Positions 1-7,006 of a stretch of DNA of 11,877 nucleotides are shown here, in pieces. The translations under genes were made by a program, and so were the position numbers. The stretch spans positions 1-11,877 of the forward strand of contig CAYIWJ010000019.1 of NCBI GenBank assembly GCA_964367145.1, in the 5' to 3' direction. The stretch comes from JAHFLD01 sp964367145. Its GTDB lineage: Bacteria > Patescibacteriota > Minisyncoccia > UBA6257 > 1-14-0-10-40-38. The notes beneath the pieces are model-generated. The model worked only from the letters and a program-made list of their open reading frames with translations, did no database searches and was not told the origin of the DNA. Numbering within the stretch: position 1 is the stretch's first letter; every line of letters begins with the position of its first letter.

Positions 1-1265
1 GGGATTAAATTGCGTAGGGCTTTGGCGGCCAAATTGCCGTGGCCGATTTCGCGTCTCCCGGGACCGCGGAAGTTGCTGATTTCTCCGACTGAATATCCGG
101 GGAAGTTGTAGTGCAAAAGGAAGCGTTTTTTTCCAGAAAACTCCATGGTTTCCACCAATTGCTCCGCATTCGGGGGAGCGAGTGTGGTGATGACCAAGGC
201 TTGGGTGTTGCCGCGAACAAAGAGCGCCGAGCCGTGAGTGCGTGGAAAAAGACCGACTTCGGCGTGGAGTTCGCGAACTTCATCGAGACCACGACCATCG
301 GGGCGTTTGTTGTTTTCGATGATGTTGCGATGCACGGCCTCATTAATTGATTCTTCGTAAAAATATTCGGCGGCGGCGAGTTCTTTTTCCGAAAGTTTTT
401 CTTCTTTTAGGGCGTTCATTACTTCGGCTTTAAGCGAGCCTAAGGCCGTGGCGCGTTCCATTTTATCTTTAATATAAATGGCGGCTTCCAACTTATTGGA
501 GGCGAGTTTTTTGATTTTTTGATCAAGGACTTCGCTGTATTCTTTGAAACCAAAAACGGTTTTTTTGGCGCCGATTTTGCCGATAATGTCTTTTTGCCAA
601 GCCACGAGTCGCTTGATTTCATTTCCGGCGTGCTCCATGGCGTGAATCGCGTTTTCTTCGGATACCTCTTTGCCCTCCAGCTCGATCATGTTTATTTTCT
701 CGTCGGTGCCGGAAACGAAGGCGATCATTTCCCAAGGCTTGGCTTTGAGTGCGCTTTCGGTTGGGTTTATTACCAGTTCCGGAGAATCAAAAAATTTGCC
801 GATTTTGATTCCGGCGACCGGGCCGTTCCAGGGGATACGTGAAATGCCCAAAGCAACCGAGGCGGCAAGCATGCTGATGAAGTCCGGATCGTTTTCTTCG
901 TCGAGCGACAGGATGGTGATGACTACTTGAACTTGGTTGCGCATCCGGTGATCAAAAAGTGGGCGAATGGTTCGGTCAATAAGGCGTCCGGAGAGGACTG
1001 CGTCTTCGGAGGCGCGACCTTCGCGGCGTAGAAAGCGACTGCCGAGGATTTTGCCGACGGCATAAAAGCGTTCTTCGTAGTCCACCATCAGTGGAAAGTA
1101 GTCGCCTTTCTTTTCTTCGTCGGTCATGACGACCGTGGCTAAGACGGAGGTTTCGCCGTAGCGTCCCAATACTGCCGCGGTGGCTTGTTCGACGAGGCGA
1201 GAGACCTCTATTTCTAGCGGTCGACCGGCGAAATCAGTTTTGAATTGTTGTCGTTTCAGATCCAT
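1..1265 (-). CDS. pnp: Polyribonucleotide nucleotidyltransferase (PNPase), N-terminal part, cut by the left edge
   Basis: This gene makes PNPase, the phosphorolytic 3'-to-5' exoribonuclease that degrades RNA to nucleoside diphosphates. The frame is open from the ATG at 1263-1265 to the left edge, giving 421 complete codons of a protein usually about 700-750 residues long. Visible parts are the first RNase PH domain (about residues 10-145, with REGRASEDAVLSGRLIDR and TIRPLF), the helical linker domain (about 240-320), and the start of the second RNase PH domain. The last shows RPDGRGLDEVREL, THGSALFVRGNTQAL and, at the very edge, GRREIGHGNLA, a hallmark of the family. The catalytic aspartates and the KH and S1 domains must lie outside the window. 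A terminator separates it from the upstream NYN gene, so it has its own transcription start. The 109 bases before it are AT-rich with a TATACC at 1298-1293 but no convincing -35 box and no Shine-Dalgarno sequence. Identification is very secure. Confidence 0.96.
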   Translation of the reverse strand, partial: MDLKRQQFKTDFAGRPLEIEVSRLVEQATAAVLGRYGETSVLATVVMTDEEKKGDYFPLMVDYEERFYAVGKILGSRFLRREGRASEDAVLSGRLIDRTIRPLFDHRMRNQVQVVITILSLDEENDPDFISMLAASVALGISRIPWNGPVAGIKIGKFFDSPELVINPTESALKAKPWEMIAFVSGTDEKINMIELEGKEVSEENAIHAMEHAGNEIKRLVAWQKDIIGKIGAKKTVFGFKEYSEVLDQKIKKLASNKLEAAIYIKDKMERATALGSLKAEVMNALKEEKLSEKELAAAEYFYEESINEAVHRNIIENNKRPDGRGLDEVRELHAEVGLFPRTHGSALFVRGNTQALVITTLAPPNAEQLVETMEFSGKKRFLLHYNFPGYSVGEISNFRGPGRREIGHGNLAAKALRNLI

Positions 1266-1374
1266 ATAATTGATATTCGGTTTATTTGTGTAGGTATAGA
1301 CTAACTTATTTTGTATTGATTAGGCAATGAATCTAAAATATCAAGAGATAGAAAAGATATTTTTATAAAAAAAT

Positions 1375-1396
1375 TCCCCGGAAGGGGGATTTTTTT
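1375..1396 (-). terminator. Rho-independent terminator after the NYN gene
   Basis: A short inverted repeat, with CCCC at 1376-1379 and GGGG within 1384-1388, is flanked by A/T runs on both sides. Read on the minus strand, the GC stem is followed by GAATTTTTTT, a good uridine run, only about 7 nt after the stop codon of the NYN gene. It therefore ends the S1-rpsO-NYN transcript. The plus-strand reading also ends in seven T residues, so the hairpin could work in both directions, although no plus-strand gene precedes it here. Confidence 0.75.
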
Positions 1397-1402
1397 GATT
1401 TG

Positions 1403-1996
1403 CTAACCGTTGTCGGAAATGGAATCTGGATCAGGAGCTTCTTCGATTTCAATGGGAGCGCGGGTGAGATTACGATTTTGCGGGCGTCTGGCTCCGCCAA
1501 GAAAGATGCGGGGGATTTCTTCAATGCCAGTAAAGAGGTCGGCAACCTCTTTTAATTTACCGGAGGTGGTTTTACTGAAGGCGGCGACCTCTACTTGTCG
1601 CCCCAAGCCCCATTTTAGGTATTCTACGAGGGGCACAAAATCGCCGTCGCCGGTGACGAGGACGATGGCGTCCATGGAGCTGGCCATGCGGATGGCATCC
1701 ACGGCCATGCCGATATCCCAGTCGGCTTTTTTGGTGCCGTCGGCGTTAATTTGAATATCTTTGATTCGGAGTTCAATACCGGCTTGTTTAAGTGCGTCAA
1801 AGAAAGAGGCTTCACCGAGCGTGGTTTCGGTTTTAACAACATAGGCGATGGCGCGGATTAGTTTGCGGCCACCCACGATTGATTTGATAAGTTCCTTGTA
1901 ATTTACGCGGGAGTGATAGAGATTTTTTGAAGAGTGATAGAGATTTTGAATATCAAGAAAAATGCCGACTCGCTGTTCTTTGTGTTGCAGATTCAT
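1403..1996 (-). CDS. NYN domain protein, LabA/DUF88 type putative ribonuclease
   Basis: This 197-residue protein has the PIN-like NYN fold of the LabA/DUF88 family, whose members are proposed metal-dependent RNases. Visible motifs are GIFLDIQNLY (Asp15, Asn18) in the first strand, ADWDIGMAVDAI (Asp92, Asp94, Asp100) in the middle, VLVTGDGDFVPLVE (Asp117, Asp119) as the classic acidic cluster, and a closing segment with SGKLKEVADLFTGI. The last ~30 residues are acidic and Pro/Arg-rich and look disordered. The ATG lies 4 nt after the rpsO stop with no Shine-Dalgarno sequence, so translation is probably coupled to rpsO. The position between rpsO and pnp suggests a role in RNA processing or turnover, but that is inference and the substrate is unknown. 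A 16-bp direct repeat inside the gene encodes NLYHSS/NLYHSR. Confidence 0.88.
   Translation of the reverse strand: MNLQHKEQRVGIFLDIQNLYHSSKNLYHSRVNYKELIKSIVGGRKLIRAIAYVVKTETTLGEASFFDALKQAGIELRIKDIQINADGTKKADWDIGMAVDAIRMASSMDAIVLVTGDGDFVPLVEYLKWGLGRQVEVAAFSKTTSGKLKEVADLFTGIEEIPRIFLGGARRPQNRNLTRAPIEIEEAPDPDSISDNG
1911..1947 (-). repeat. Two-copy 16-bp direct repeat inside the NYN gene
   Basis: The plus-strand string gagtgatagagatttt occurs at 1911-1926 and again, identically, at 1932-1947. The period is 21 nt, exactly seven codons. It encodes the repeated peptide NLYHS(S/R) at residues 18-30 of the NYN protein, straight after the first catalytic aspartate. The frame is kept. Confidence 0.85.
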
Positions 1997-2000
1997 GTAA

Positions 2001-2267
2001 TTACTTGGTTAGTCCCATTTTTTTAATGAGGGCGGCGTGAGCTTTGGGGTCGGTTTCTGATAAGTAGCTTAGAAGGCGGCGGCGTTTGCCGACCATTTTA
2101 ATCAAGCCGCGTCGAGAGTGGTTGTCTTTGGGATGTGACTTAAGGTGCGCGGCCAGTTCGTTGATGCGCTTGCTGACCAAGCCAACCTGAATCGGCGCGC
2201 TACCGGTGTCTTTATCGTGAATGGCGTGTTCTTTAACTACCAGTTTTTTTTGTCGAGGAGTTAACAT
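2001..2267 (-). CDS. rpsO: 30S ribosomal protein S15
   Basis: An 88-residue protein of normal length for S15, which binds the 16S rRNA central domain and helps build the platform of the small subunit. Characteristic stretches are DTGSAPIQVGLVSKRINELAAHL (given here as motif, residues about 21-43), the HPKDNHSRRGLIKMVGKRRR region around residues 45-64, and LLSYLSETDP. The ATG is separated from the S1 gene by only 9 nt and has no Shine-Dalgarno sequence. The gene ends 4 nt before the NYN start, so the three genes form one operon. In Escherichia coli rpsO is followed directly by pnp. Here an NYN gene and a terminator stand between them. Confidence 0.97.
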   Translation of the reverse strand: MLTPRQKKLVVKEHAIHDKDTGSAPIQVGLVSKRINELAAHLKSHPKDNHSRRGLIKMVGKRRRLLSYLSETDPKAHAALIKKMGLTK

Positions 2268-2276
2268 AGGAATACT

Positions 2277-3365
2277 TTATTTTTTTAATTTAAGAATAAT
2301 TCTTTTTTCGGCCGGTTTGACGGATTCAATTTTGAAGACATAAGACTCGCCGAGGGTGAGTTTCTTTTTCATTTCTTCAACGCCGCCGAATTCGGAAATG
2401 TGGATCAAGCCCTGAATTTCCGAATCCAAGCCAATAAAAGCGCCAAAGGGATTAAAACGCGTTACGGTTCCTTTGATTTCGGTTCCTTCCTTATATTTGG
2501 CGTCGACTTTTTCCCAAGGGTCCGGTTTAAGGGCTTTGAGAGACAACGAAGCCCGACCGGCTTTAAGATCTACGATTTTGGCCTTAACCGCGTCGCCAAT
2601 TTTAACGATTTCTTTGGGATTTTCAATCAATTTGTGATCCAGTTCAGAAATGTGAATCAAACCCTCAATGTTGGGATTGTCGGCAAAGCGCATAAAGGCT
2701 CCAAAGTCCGCCACGCCCGAGATAATTCCGTCTACAATCTGGCCGACGCTATATTTATTTAAAACCTCCTCGCTGTTTTTTTCTACCATTTCACGCTCGG
2801 AGAGAATGAGCTTGTTACTGCGAGGTTTTAAGTCCATAACTTTGACTTTCATGGTCGTACCGACCAGCTTGCGCAATTCTTCAAGGATGCGATTACGGTC
2901 GCCGTCATCAACGCGGGGATAGTGCTCGGTCGCGAGATGGGAGACCGGAATAAAGGCCTTGATGCCGTTAAGTTCGGTTACCAAGCCGCCGGAGTTGGCG
3001 CCATTGATTTTTACTTCAATAATTGTTCCTTGGCCTTGGAGTTCTTTGAGTTCTTCCCATGATTTTTGTCGGTCGGCCTCGGCGAGCGAGAGCTCAACAA
3101 AGCCATCATGATTGTCTACTTCTACTACCTTGGCGCTAATCTTGGTGCCGATTTCAAGGTTTTTAATAATATGCGCGGCATTCATAAACTCCATACCGTA
3201 GACTGTGCCGATACCGAAACGCCCCAAGTCAAAGAGCGCTTTTTTGCTACCGCGCTCGGTGATTACGCCCTCCACCAGATCTCCGGGCTTTAAGATTGTC
3301 GCTAACCCAGCATTATTCTTGAAGAGCTGGGTTAATAGTGAGTTATTTTTTTTAGTGGCGTTCAT
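2277..3365 (-). CDS. rpsA: 30S ribosomal protein S1-like protein with four S1 domains
   Basis: This 362-residue protein consists of four OB-fold S1 RNA-binding repeats at about residues 26-97, 110-192, 206-277 and 292-362. The third and fourth are the most typical, with GVADFGAFMRF/IEGLIHISELD and RFNPFGAFIGL/IQGLIHISEFG. The first two are more diverged, as is usual for the ribosome-binding domains of S1. E. coli S1 has six repeats; four-repeat forms occur in many other bacteria. S1 recruits mRNA to the 30S subunit, which may matter here because almost no gene in the window has a Shine-Dalgarno sequence. It is the first gene of an operon with rpsO and the NYN gene, and its promoter lies about 27 nt upstream of the ATG. 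It could also be annotated as a general S1 RNA-binding protein. Confidence 0.92.
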   Translation of the reverse strand: MNATKKNNSLLTQLFKNNAGLATILKPGDLVEGVITERGSKKALFDLGRFGIGTVYGMEFMNAAHIIKNLEIGTKISAKVVEVDNHDGFVELSLAEADRQKSWEELKELQGQGTIIEVKINGANSGGLVTELNGIKAFIPVSHLATEHYPRVDDGDRNRILEELRKLVGTTMKVKVMDLKPRSNKLILSEREMVEKNSEEVLNKYSVGQIVDGIISGVADFGAFMRFADNPNIEGLIHISELDHKLIENPKEIVKIGDAVKAKIVDLKAGRASLSLKALKPDPWEKVDAKYKEGTEIKGTVTRFNPFGAFIGLDSEIQGLIHISEFGGVEEMKKKLTLGESYVFKIESVKPAEKRIILKLKK

Positions 3366-3391
3366 GCGCTGGTTTTAAAAATAATGTTAGA

Positions 3392-3420
3392 AGTGTAGAA
3401 AAAAAGGTCTAAAAAGTCAA
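3392..3420 (-). promoter_or_regulatory. Sigma-70-type promoter of the S1-rpsO-NYN operon
   Basis: On the minus strand TTGACT (3420-3415) and TACACT (3397-3392) are separated by exactly 17 nt of T-rich sequence. This is close to the sigma-70 consensus. Transcription would start near 3385, giving a leader of about 20 nt before the ATG at 3365. Confidence 0.75.
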
Positions 3421-3456
3421 TCCCTTTTGGCGTTGGCCAGTTTGATTTTTTTCTAG

Positions 3457-3486
3457 TTGGAATTTTTCGGATTTTTTTGTTATACT
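3457..3486 (+). promoter_or_regulatory. Extended -10 promoter of the MBL-TM-gyrA unit
   Basis: TATACT at 3481-3486 is preceded by TGT, forming an extended -10 element (TGnTATACT). A possible -35 box, TTGGAA, lies at 3457-3462 with an 18-nt spacer. Initiation near 3493 would leave a leader of only about 10 nt before the ATG at 3503. It is divergent from the S1 promoter, with about 60 nt between the two -10 boxes and the promoters back to back. Confidence 0.65.
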
Positions 3487-3502
3487 CAGAGCCAGACTTT
3501 TT

Positions 3503-4117
3503 ATGAATATACAATGGTATGGCGAGGGTTGTTTTCGGGTTCAAACGAGCGAGGCTGTTTTGCTGACCGATGTTTTTGAGGCTTCTTCGGGACTTACGCC
3601 ACCCAAGGTCAAGCCGGATATTTCTTTGCGAACTTTAACGCCGATTCCTTTTTCGGACATTTTTGTTTCTTTAAAAACCGATATCTCCGGAGGCGGGGAG
3701 TATGAAATTAAGAATGTTGAGATTCGCGGTTTTCAGCTGGACGCGGAGTCAACCGCGGACTTCGTTAAAACCATCTTTAAGGTTAAGGCTGATGATTTGA
3801 CTATGGTTTTTTTGGGGCATATTTCCGGTATGCCCGTGGCGGAGGTATTGGAACAACTGGGAGAGATAGATATTCTTTTTATGCCGGTGCCACAGGAGCA
3901 TTTTTTGCCGGCGGACAAGGCGTTGACTTTGGTGCGCCAACTCAACCCAAAGATTCTGATACTTTCTTTTTTTAAGGTGCCGGACCTAAAGCGCAAGGCT
4001 CCCGATCCAAAAGAGTTCGCTGATGAATTTGGCGGAGCAGTTGCGCCGCAAGAAAAACTATCCTTTAAAAAGAAGGAGCTCCCCGCCAAACTTCAAGTTT
4101 ATGTTCCGCAACTTTAG
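3503..4117 (+). CDS. Diverged metallo-beta-lactamase-fold protein (UlaG/Lactamase_B_3-like), predicted inactive
   Basis: The 204-residue protein follows the layout of the UlaG-like branch of the metallo-beta-lactamase fold: a start like MNIQWYGEGCFRV, the TDVFEASSGLTPPKVKPDI strand (family form is TDPY/F...), ISGGGEYEI at 61-69, FLGHISG at 103-109, IDILFMPV at 122-129, and LVRQLNPKILILSFF at 143-157. The family's HxHxDH zinc motif should lie near residues 42-55, but the sequence there (LRTLTPIPFSDI) has no histidine. The usual GHS near residue 7 is GEG, and the usual IPMHY histidine near 155 is replaced by SFF. Only two histidines remain, H106 and H133. It probably binds no catalytic zinc and may act as a binding or structural protein. 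It is the first gene of a unit leading to gyrA. Fold assignment is fairly safe; function is unknown. Confidence 0.75.
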   Translation: MNIQWYGEGCFRVQTSEAVLLTDVFEASSGLTPPKVKPDISLRTLTPIPFSDIFVSLKTDISGGGEYEIKNVEIRGFQLDAESTADFVKTIFKVKADDLTMVFLGHISGMPVAEVLEQLGEIDILFMPVPQEHFLPADKALTLVRQLNPKILILSFFKVPDLKRKAPDPKEFADEFGGAVAPQEKLSFKKKELPAKLQVYVPQL

Positions 4118-4487
4118 AGATTTTATTTCAAATCTGCGAGAGGGTGATGAAGCGCTTAAGCGTCGCTGGCTTTTTGTGTTTAGCGTGCCTACAATGTTGA
4201 TTGTCGTCTTTTTGTGGGTGGTTTATGTGCGAGCGACTTTGCCGGAGACGAACGTCGAAGCGGTTGCGGTTTCGGAGCCGGAGCGATTTTCTTTTGGCGA
4301 GACTGCGAGCGTGCTGCGGACTGGGGCTCTGGTTATCGTTCAGGAGTCTCTTGCCCGCGCCGATCGGGCATTCAAGGCGGTAAAGGGAAAGCTTTTAGAA
4401 AGAAATGTGATTACTTTTAAGCCAGAAGCAGAGCCAAACTTTGTGGTTACCGACTTGCCGCCAATTCCCACAACGCCACTTCGCTGA
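4101..4487 (+). CDS. Small single-pass membrane protein of unknown function
   Basis: I do not recognise a family. The chosen ATG at 4101 gives 128 residues: a charged cytoplasmic start (FRNFRDFISNLREGDEALKRRW), one clear transmembrane helix at about 23-43 (LFVFSVPTMLIVVFLWVVYV), then about 85 residues that would be outside under the positive-inside rule, including a helical stretch around 70-100 and a proline-rich tail ending PPIPTTPLR. The frame stays open upstream to an ATG at 4023, but that would add a basic, low-quality stretch fully inside the preceding gene, so 4101 is preferred. It overlaps the MBL gene by 17 nt and ends 18 nt before gyrA, which suggests one transcript. An AAGGAG at about 4073-4078 is too far from 4101 to act as its ribosome site. 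It ends with TGA. Confidence 0.7.
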   Translation: MFRNFRDFISNLREGDEALKRRWLFVFSVPTMLIVVFLWVVYVRATLPETNVEAVAVSEPERFSFGETASVLRTGALVIVQESLARADRAFKAVKGKLLERNVITFKPEAEPNFVVTDLPPIPTTPLR

Positions 4488-4505
4488 TTTTATTTTTTTA
4501 GACTT

Positions 4506-6962
4506 ATGCCGGAACAAGAAAATAAATTTTCTAAAGTAGAGATTACCACCGAATTGCGCGAGTCTTATTTGGACTACGCGATGTCGGTGATTGTGTCTCG
4601 GGCTTTGCCAGATGTTCGAGATGGTCTAAAGCCGGTTCAACGCCGGATTTTGTGGGCGATGTGGGATAGCGGTCTTTCTTCGGATGCCAAGCTCAAGAAA
4701 TCTGCCAATGTGGTTGGTGAGGTCATGGGTAAGTATCACCCTCATGGTGACGCGGCGATTTACGACACCATGGTTCGTCTGGCGCAGGATTTTTCTCTGC
4801 GTTATCCGCTAATTATCGGTCAGGGTAACTGGGGAAGCGTTGATGGCGACGGGGCGGCGGCGATGAGGTATACCGAGGCAAAATTGGCCAAGATTTCTGG
4901 CGAATTGCTTACGGATATTGAAAAAGAGACCGTTGATTGGCAACCAAACTATGATAGTAGTCGCGAAGAGCCGAAGGTTTTACCGGCTAAATTACCACAT
5001 TTGCTTCTAAATGGAACAGTGGGGATCGCGGTTGGTATGGCGACCAACATTCCGCCGCACAATCTAAAAGAAGTTATTGAAGCCACTTTGTATTTAATTG
5101 ATCAGCCCAAAGCTACGATTCCGGATTTACTGCAATTTATCAAAGGGCCGGATTTTCCGACGGGCGGGATTATTTATGATTCTAAGGGCATTGCCGATAT
5201 GTACATCTCCGGTCGTGGACCGGTCACCATGCGAGCGTTGGCCGAGATTGAGGAGCGGCCCCAAGGGCGCAATCAGTTTGATATTGTGATTACCGAAATT
5301 CCTTATCAGGTCAACAAGTCGGAACTGATTATTAAAATTGCCGAGTTGGTAACCGACAAGAGAATTCAAGGTATTCGCGACGTACGCGATGAATCAGACA
5401 AGGATGGTTTGCGGATTGTGATTGAGCTTAAGAATGACGCGGCGCCGCAGAAGATTTTGAATCAGCTTTTTAAGTTCACTGACTTGCAGAAAGATTTTCA
5501 CGTTAACATGATTGCCTTGGTGAATGGCTTACAACCACAGGTGCTTTCGCTGAAGGAAGTTTTGCAGGCTTACGTGGCGCATCGAGAGGAGGTGGTTCGG
5601 CGGCGAGCGCAATATGATTTACGTCGAGCCGAGGAGCGGGCGCATATTTTGGAGGGTTTGGACAAGGCGCTTTCTTCCATTGATCGGGTTATCGCGACGA
5701 TCAAAAAATCTGGCGACAAGGAGGAGGCGCATAAAAATTTAGTCAAACAGTTTGATTTTAGCGACTTGCAGGCGAGCGCGATTTTGGAGATGCGCTTGCA
5801 GACTTTGGCCGCTTTGGAGCGACAAAAAATTGAAGAAGAATTGGAGTTAAAGCGAAAACTAATAGCCGAACTGAAGTCGCTTTTGAAAAGTTCGGAAAAA
5901 ATTCGTGGCGTCATTAAAACTGAACTCAAAGAAATTTTGGCGGTTTACACCGACGCGCGGCGAACCAAGGTGATTGTTTCTCCGCTTAAAGAATTTCGCG
6001 AGGAGGATTTGATTCCACAGGAAGAGACGGTCATTACTTTTTCCGAGAGCGGCTATATTAAGCGTTTGCCGCCTGGAACTTTCCGCAGTCAAAACCGCGG
6101 GGGTAAGGGTTCGATCGGTTCGGAGGTTGGGGATGAGGATTTTTTGACTCAATTAATGACCGCGGCAACGCACGATAATATTTTGTTTTTTACAACGCGG
6201 GGACGAGTTTTCCAAACTAAGGTTTATGAGATTCCTCCGGCGAGTCGGACCGCTAAAGGCAAACCGATTCATAATTTCTTGGAGATTCCTTTGGAGGAAA
6301 AAATCAGCGCCATTATTTCGTATCCGGCGACGCAGAAGAAGGAAGTTCAAGACGCTTATCTGGTGATGGCTACCCGGCATGGATTGATTAAGAAGACCTT
6401 GCTTACGGAATTCGCCAACGTCCGGCGGAGCGGAATTATTGCTCTTTCTTTGCGGAAAGACGATACCTTGCAATGGGTTAGTCTTTCTTCGGGATCGGAT
6501 GAGGTTTTGATCGCAACCGACCAAGGGCAAGCGATTAGATTTAGGGAATCTACGATTCGAGCCATGGGTCGCACGGCATCCGGCGTTCACGCCATTCGTT
6601 TGCGAAGAAATGACTTGGTGAGTTCGATGAACGTGGTTACGGGCGGGGTGAACGCCAACAAGACGCAAAAGCTATTAGTGGTGATGGCTAACGGTTTTGG
6701 CAAGCAGACTCCGCTTAGTGAATACAAGATTCAAGGCCGTGGCGGATCGGGTATTAAGACTGCCAACATTACGGCTAAAACCGGAATACTAATGGCGGCT
6801 CGTTTAGTCTCCGATCAAAAAGAGCTTTTGGCGCTTTCGGCTAAGGGGCAGATTATTCGTACCCAGCTGACCGATGTGCGGACGGCAGGACGGGCGACTC
6901 AAGGAGTTAAAATTATGTCGTTGAACAGCGGAGATAAATTAATCGGTATTGTTTGTTTTTAG
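4506..6962 (+). CDS. gyrA: DNA gyrase subunit A
   Basis: Complete 818-residue GyrA, the breakage-reunion subunit that works with GyrB to introduce negative supercoils. The N-terminal domain opens with YLDYAMSVIVSRALPDVRDGLKPVQRRIL. The catalytic tyrosine is Tyr122 in AAMRYTE, at the same number as in E. coli. The coiled-coil arm spans about residues 350-490, and the C-terminal pinwheel domain begins near 510. The GyrA box, QNRGGKG at 529-535, is one change away from the QRRGGKG consensus and supports GyrA over ParC. In the quinolone region YHPHGDAAIYD, position 83 is alanine instead of serine, while Asp87 is kept. It is the last gene of the MBL-TM-gyrA run, has no Shine-Dalgarno sequence, and ends in TAG. 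No clear terminator follows it, and no gyrB is in the window. Confidence 0.97.
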   Translation: MPEQENKFSKVEITTELRESYLDYAMSVIVSRALPDVRDGLKPVQRRILWAMWDSGLSSDAKLKKSANVVGEVMGKYHPHGDAAIYDTMVRLAQDFSLRYPLIIGQGNWGSVDGDGAAAMRYTEAKLAKISGELLTDIEKETVDWQPNYDSSREEPKVLPAKLPHLLLNGTVGIAVGMATNIPPHNLKEVIEATLYLIDQPKATIPDLLQFIKGPDFPTGGIIYDSKGIADMYISGRGPVTMRALAEIEERPQGRNQFDIVITEIPYQVNKSELIIKIAELVTDKRIQGIRDVRDESDKDGLRIVIELKNDAAPQKILNQLFKFTDLQKDFHVNMIALVNGLQPQVLSLKEVLQAYVAHREEVVRRRAQYDLRRAEERAHILEGLDKALSSIDRVIATIKKSGDKEEAHKNLVKQFDFSDLQASAILEMRLQTLAALERQKIEEELELKRKLIAELKSLLKSSEKIRGVIKTELKEILAVYTDARRTKVIVSPLKEFREEDLIPQEETVITFSESGYIKRLPPGTFRSQNRGGKGSIGSEVGDEDFLTQLMTAATHDNILFFTTRGRVFQTKVYEIPPASRTAKGKPIHNFLEIPLEEKISAIISYPATQKKEVQDAYLVMATRHGLIKKTLLTEFANVRRSGIIALSLRKDDTLQWVSLSSGSDEVLIATDQGQAIRFRESTIRAMGRTASGVHAIRLRRNDLVSSMNVVTGGVNANKTQKLLVVMANGFGKQTPLSEYKIQGRGGSGIKTANITAKTGILMAARLVSDQKELLALSAKGQIIRTQLTDVRTAGRATQGVKIMSLNSGDKLIGIVCF

Positions 6963-6988
6963 TTTTTGCCTAATGCGGGAGGGGTTTT

Positions 6989-6997
6989 TGCTATACT
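6989..6997 (+). promoter_or_regulatory. Extended -10 promoter of the solute-binding protein gene, nearly leaderless
   Basis: TGCTATACT forms an extended -10 element (TGn at 6989-6991, TATACT at 6992-6997), with no good -35 box at the right distance. The last base of the -10 box is only 9 nt before the ATG at 7007, so a start 6-8 nt downstream leaves a leader of just 2-4 nt. It has the same TATACT core as the promoters before the MBL gene and the fourth pilin gene. Confidence 0.6.
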
Positions 6998-7006
6998 GAA
7001 AGTGAT

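Noticed and set aside
519..930. Plus-strand open frames of 86 and 107 codons in the left region
   Set aside because: The minus strand here encodes unmistakable PNPase across the whole span.
4023..4100. Upstream ATG extension of the small membrane protein
   Set aside because: The extra 26 residues lie wholly inside the MBL gene and read as a basic shadow; the ATG at 4101 places a charged start right before the helix.
6153..6668. A 171-codon minus-strand frame inside gyrA
   Set aside because: It is antisense to well-conserved GyrA sequence, with His/Arg/Asn-rich composition typical of a shadow frame.
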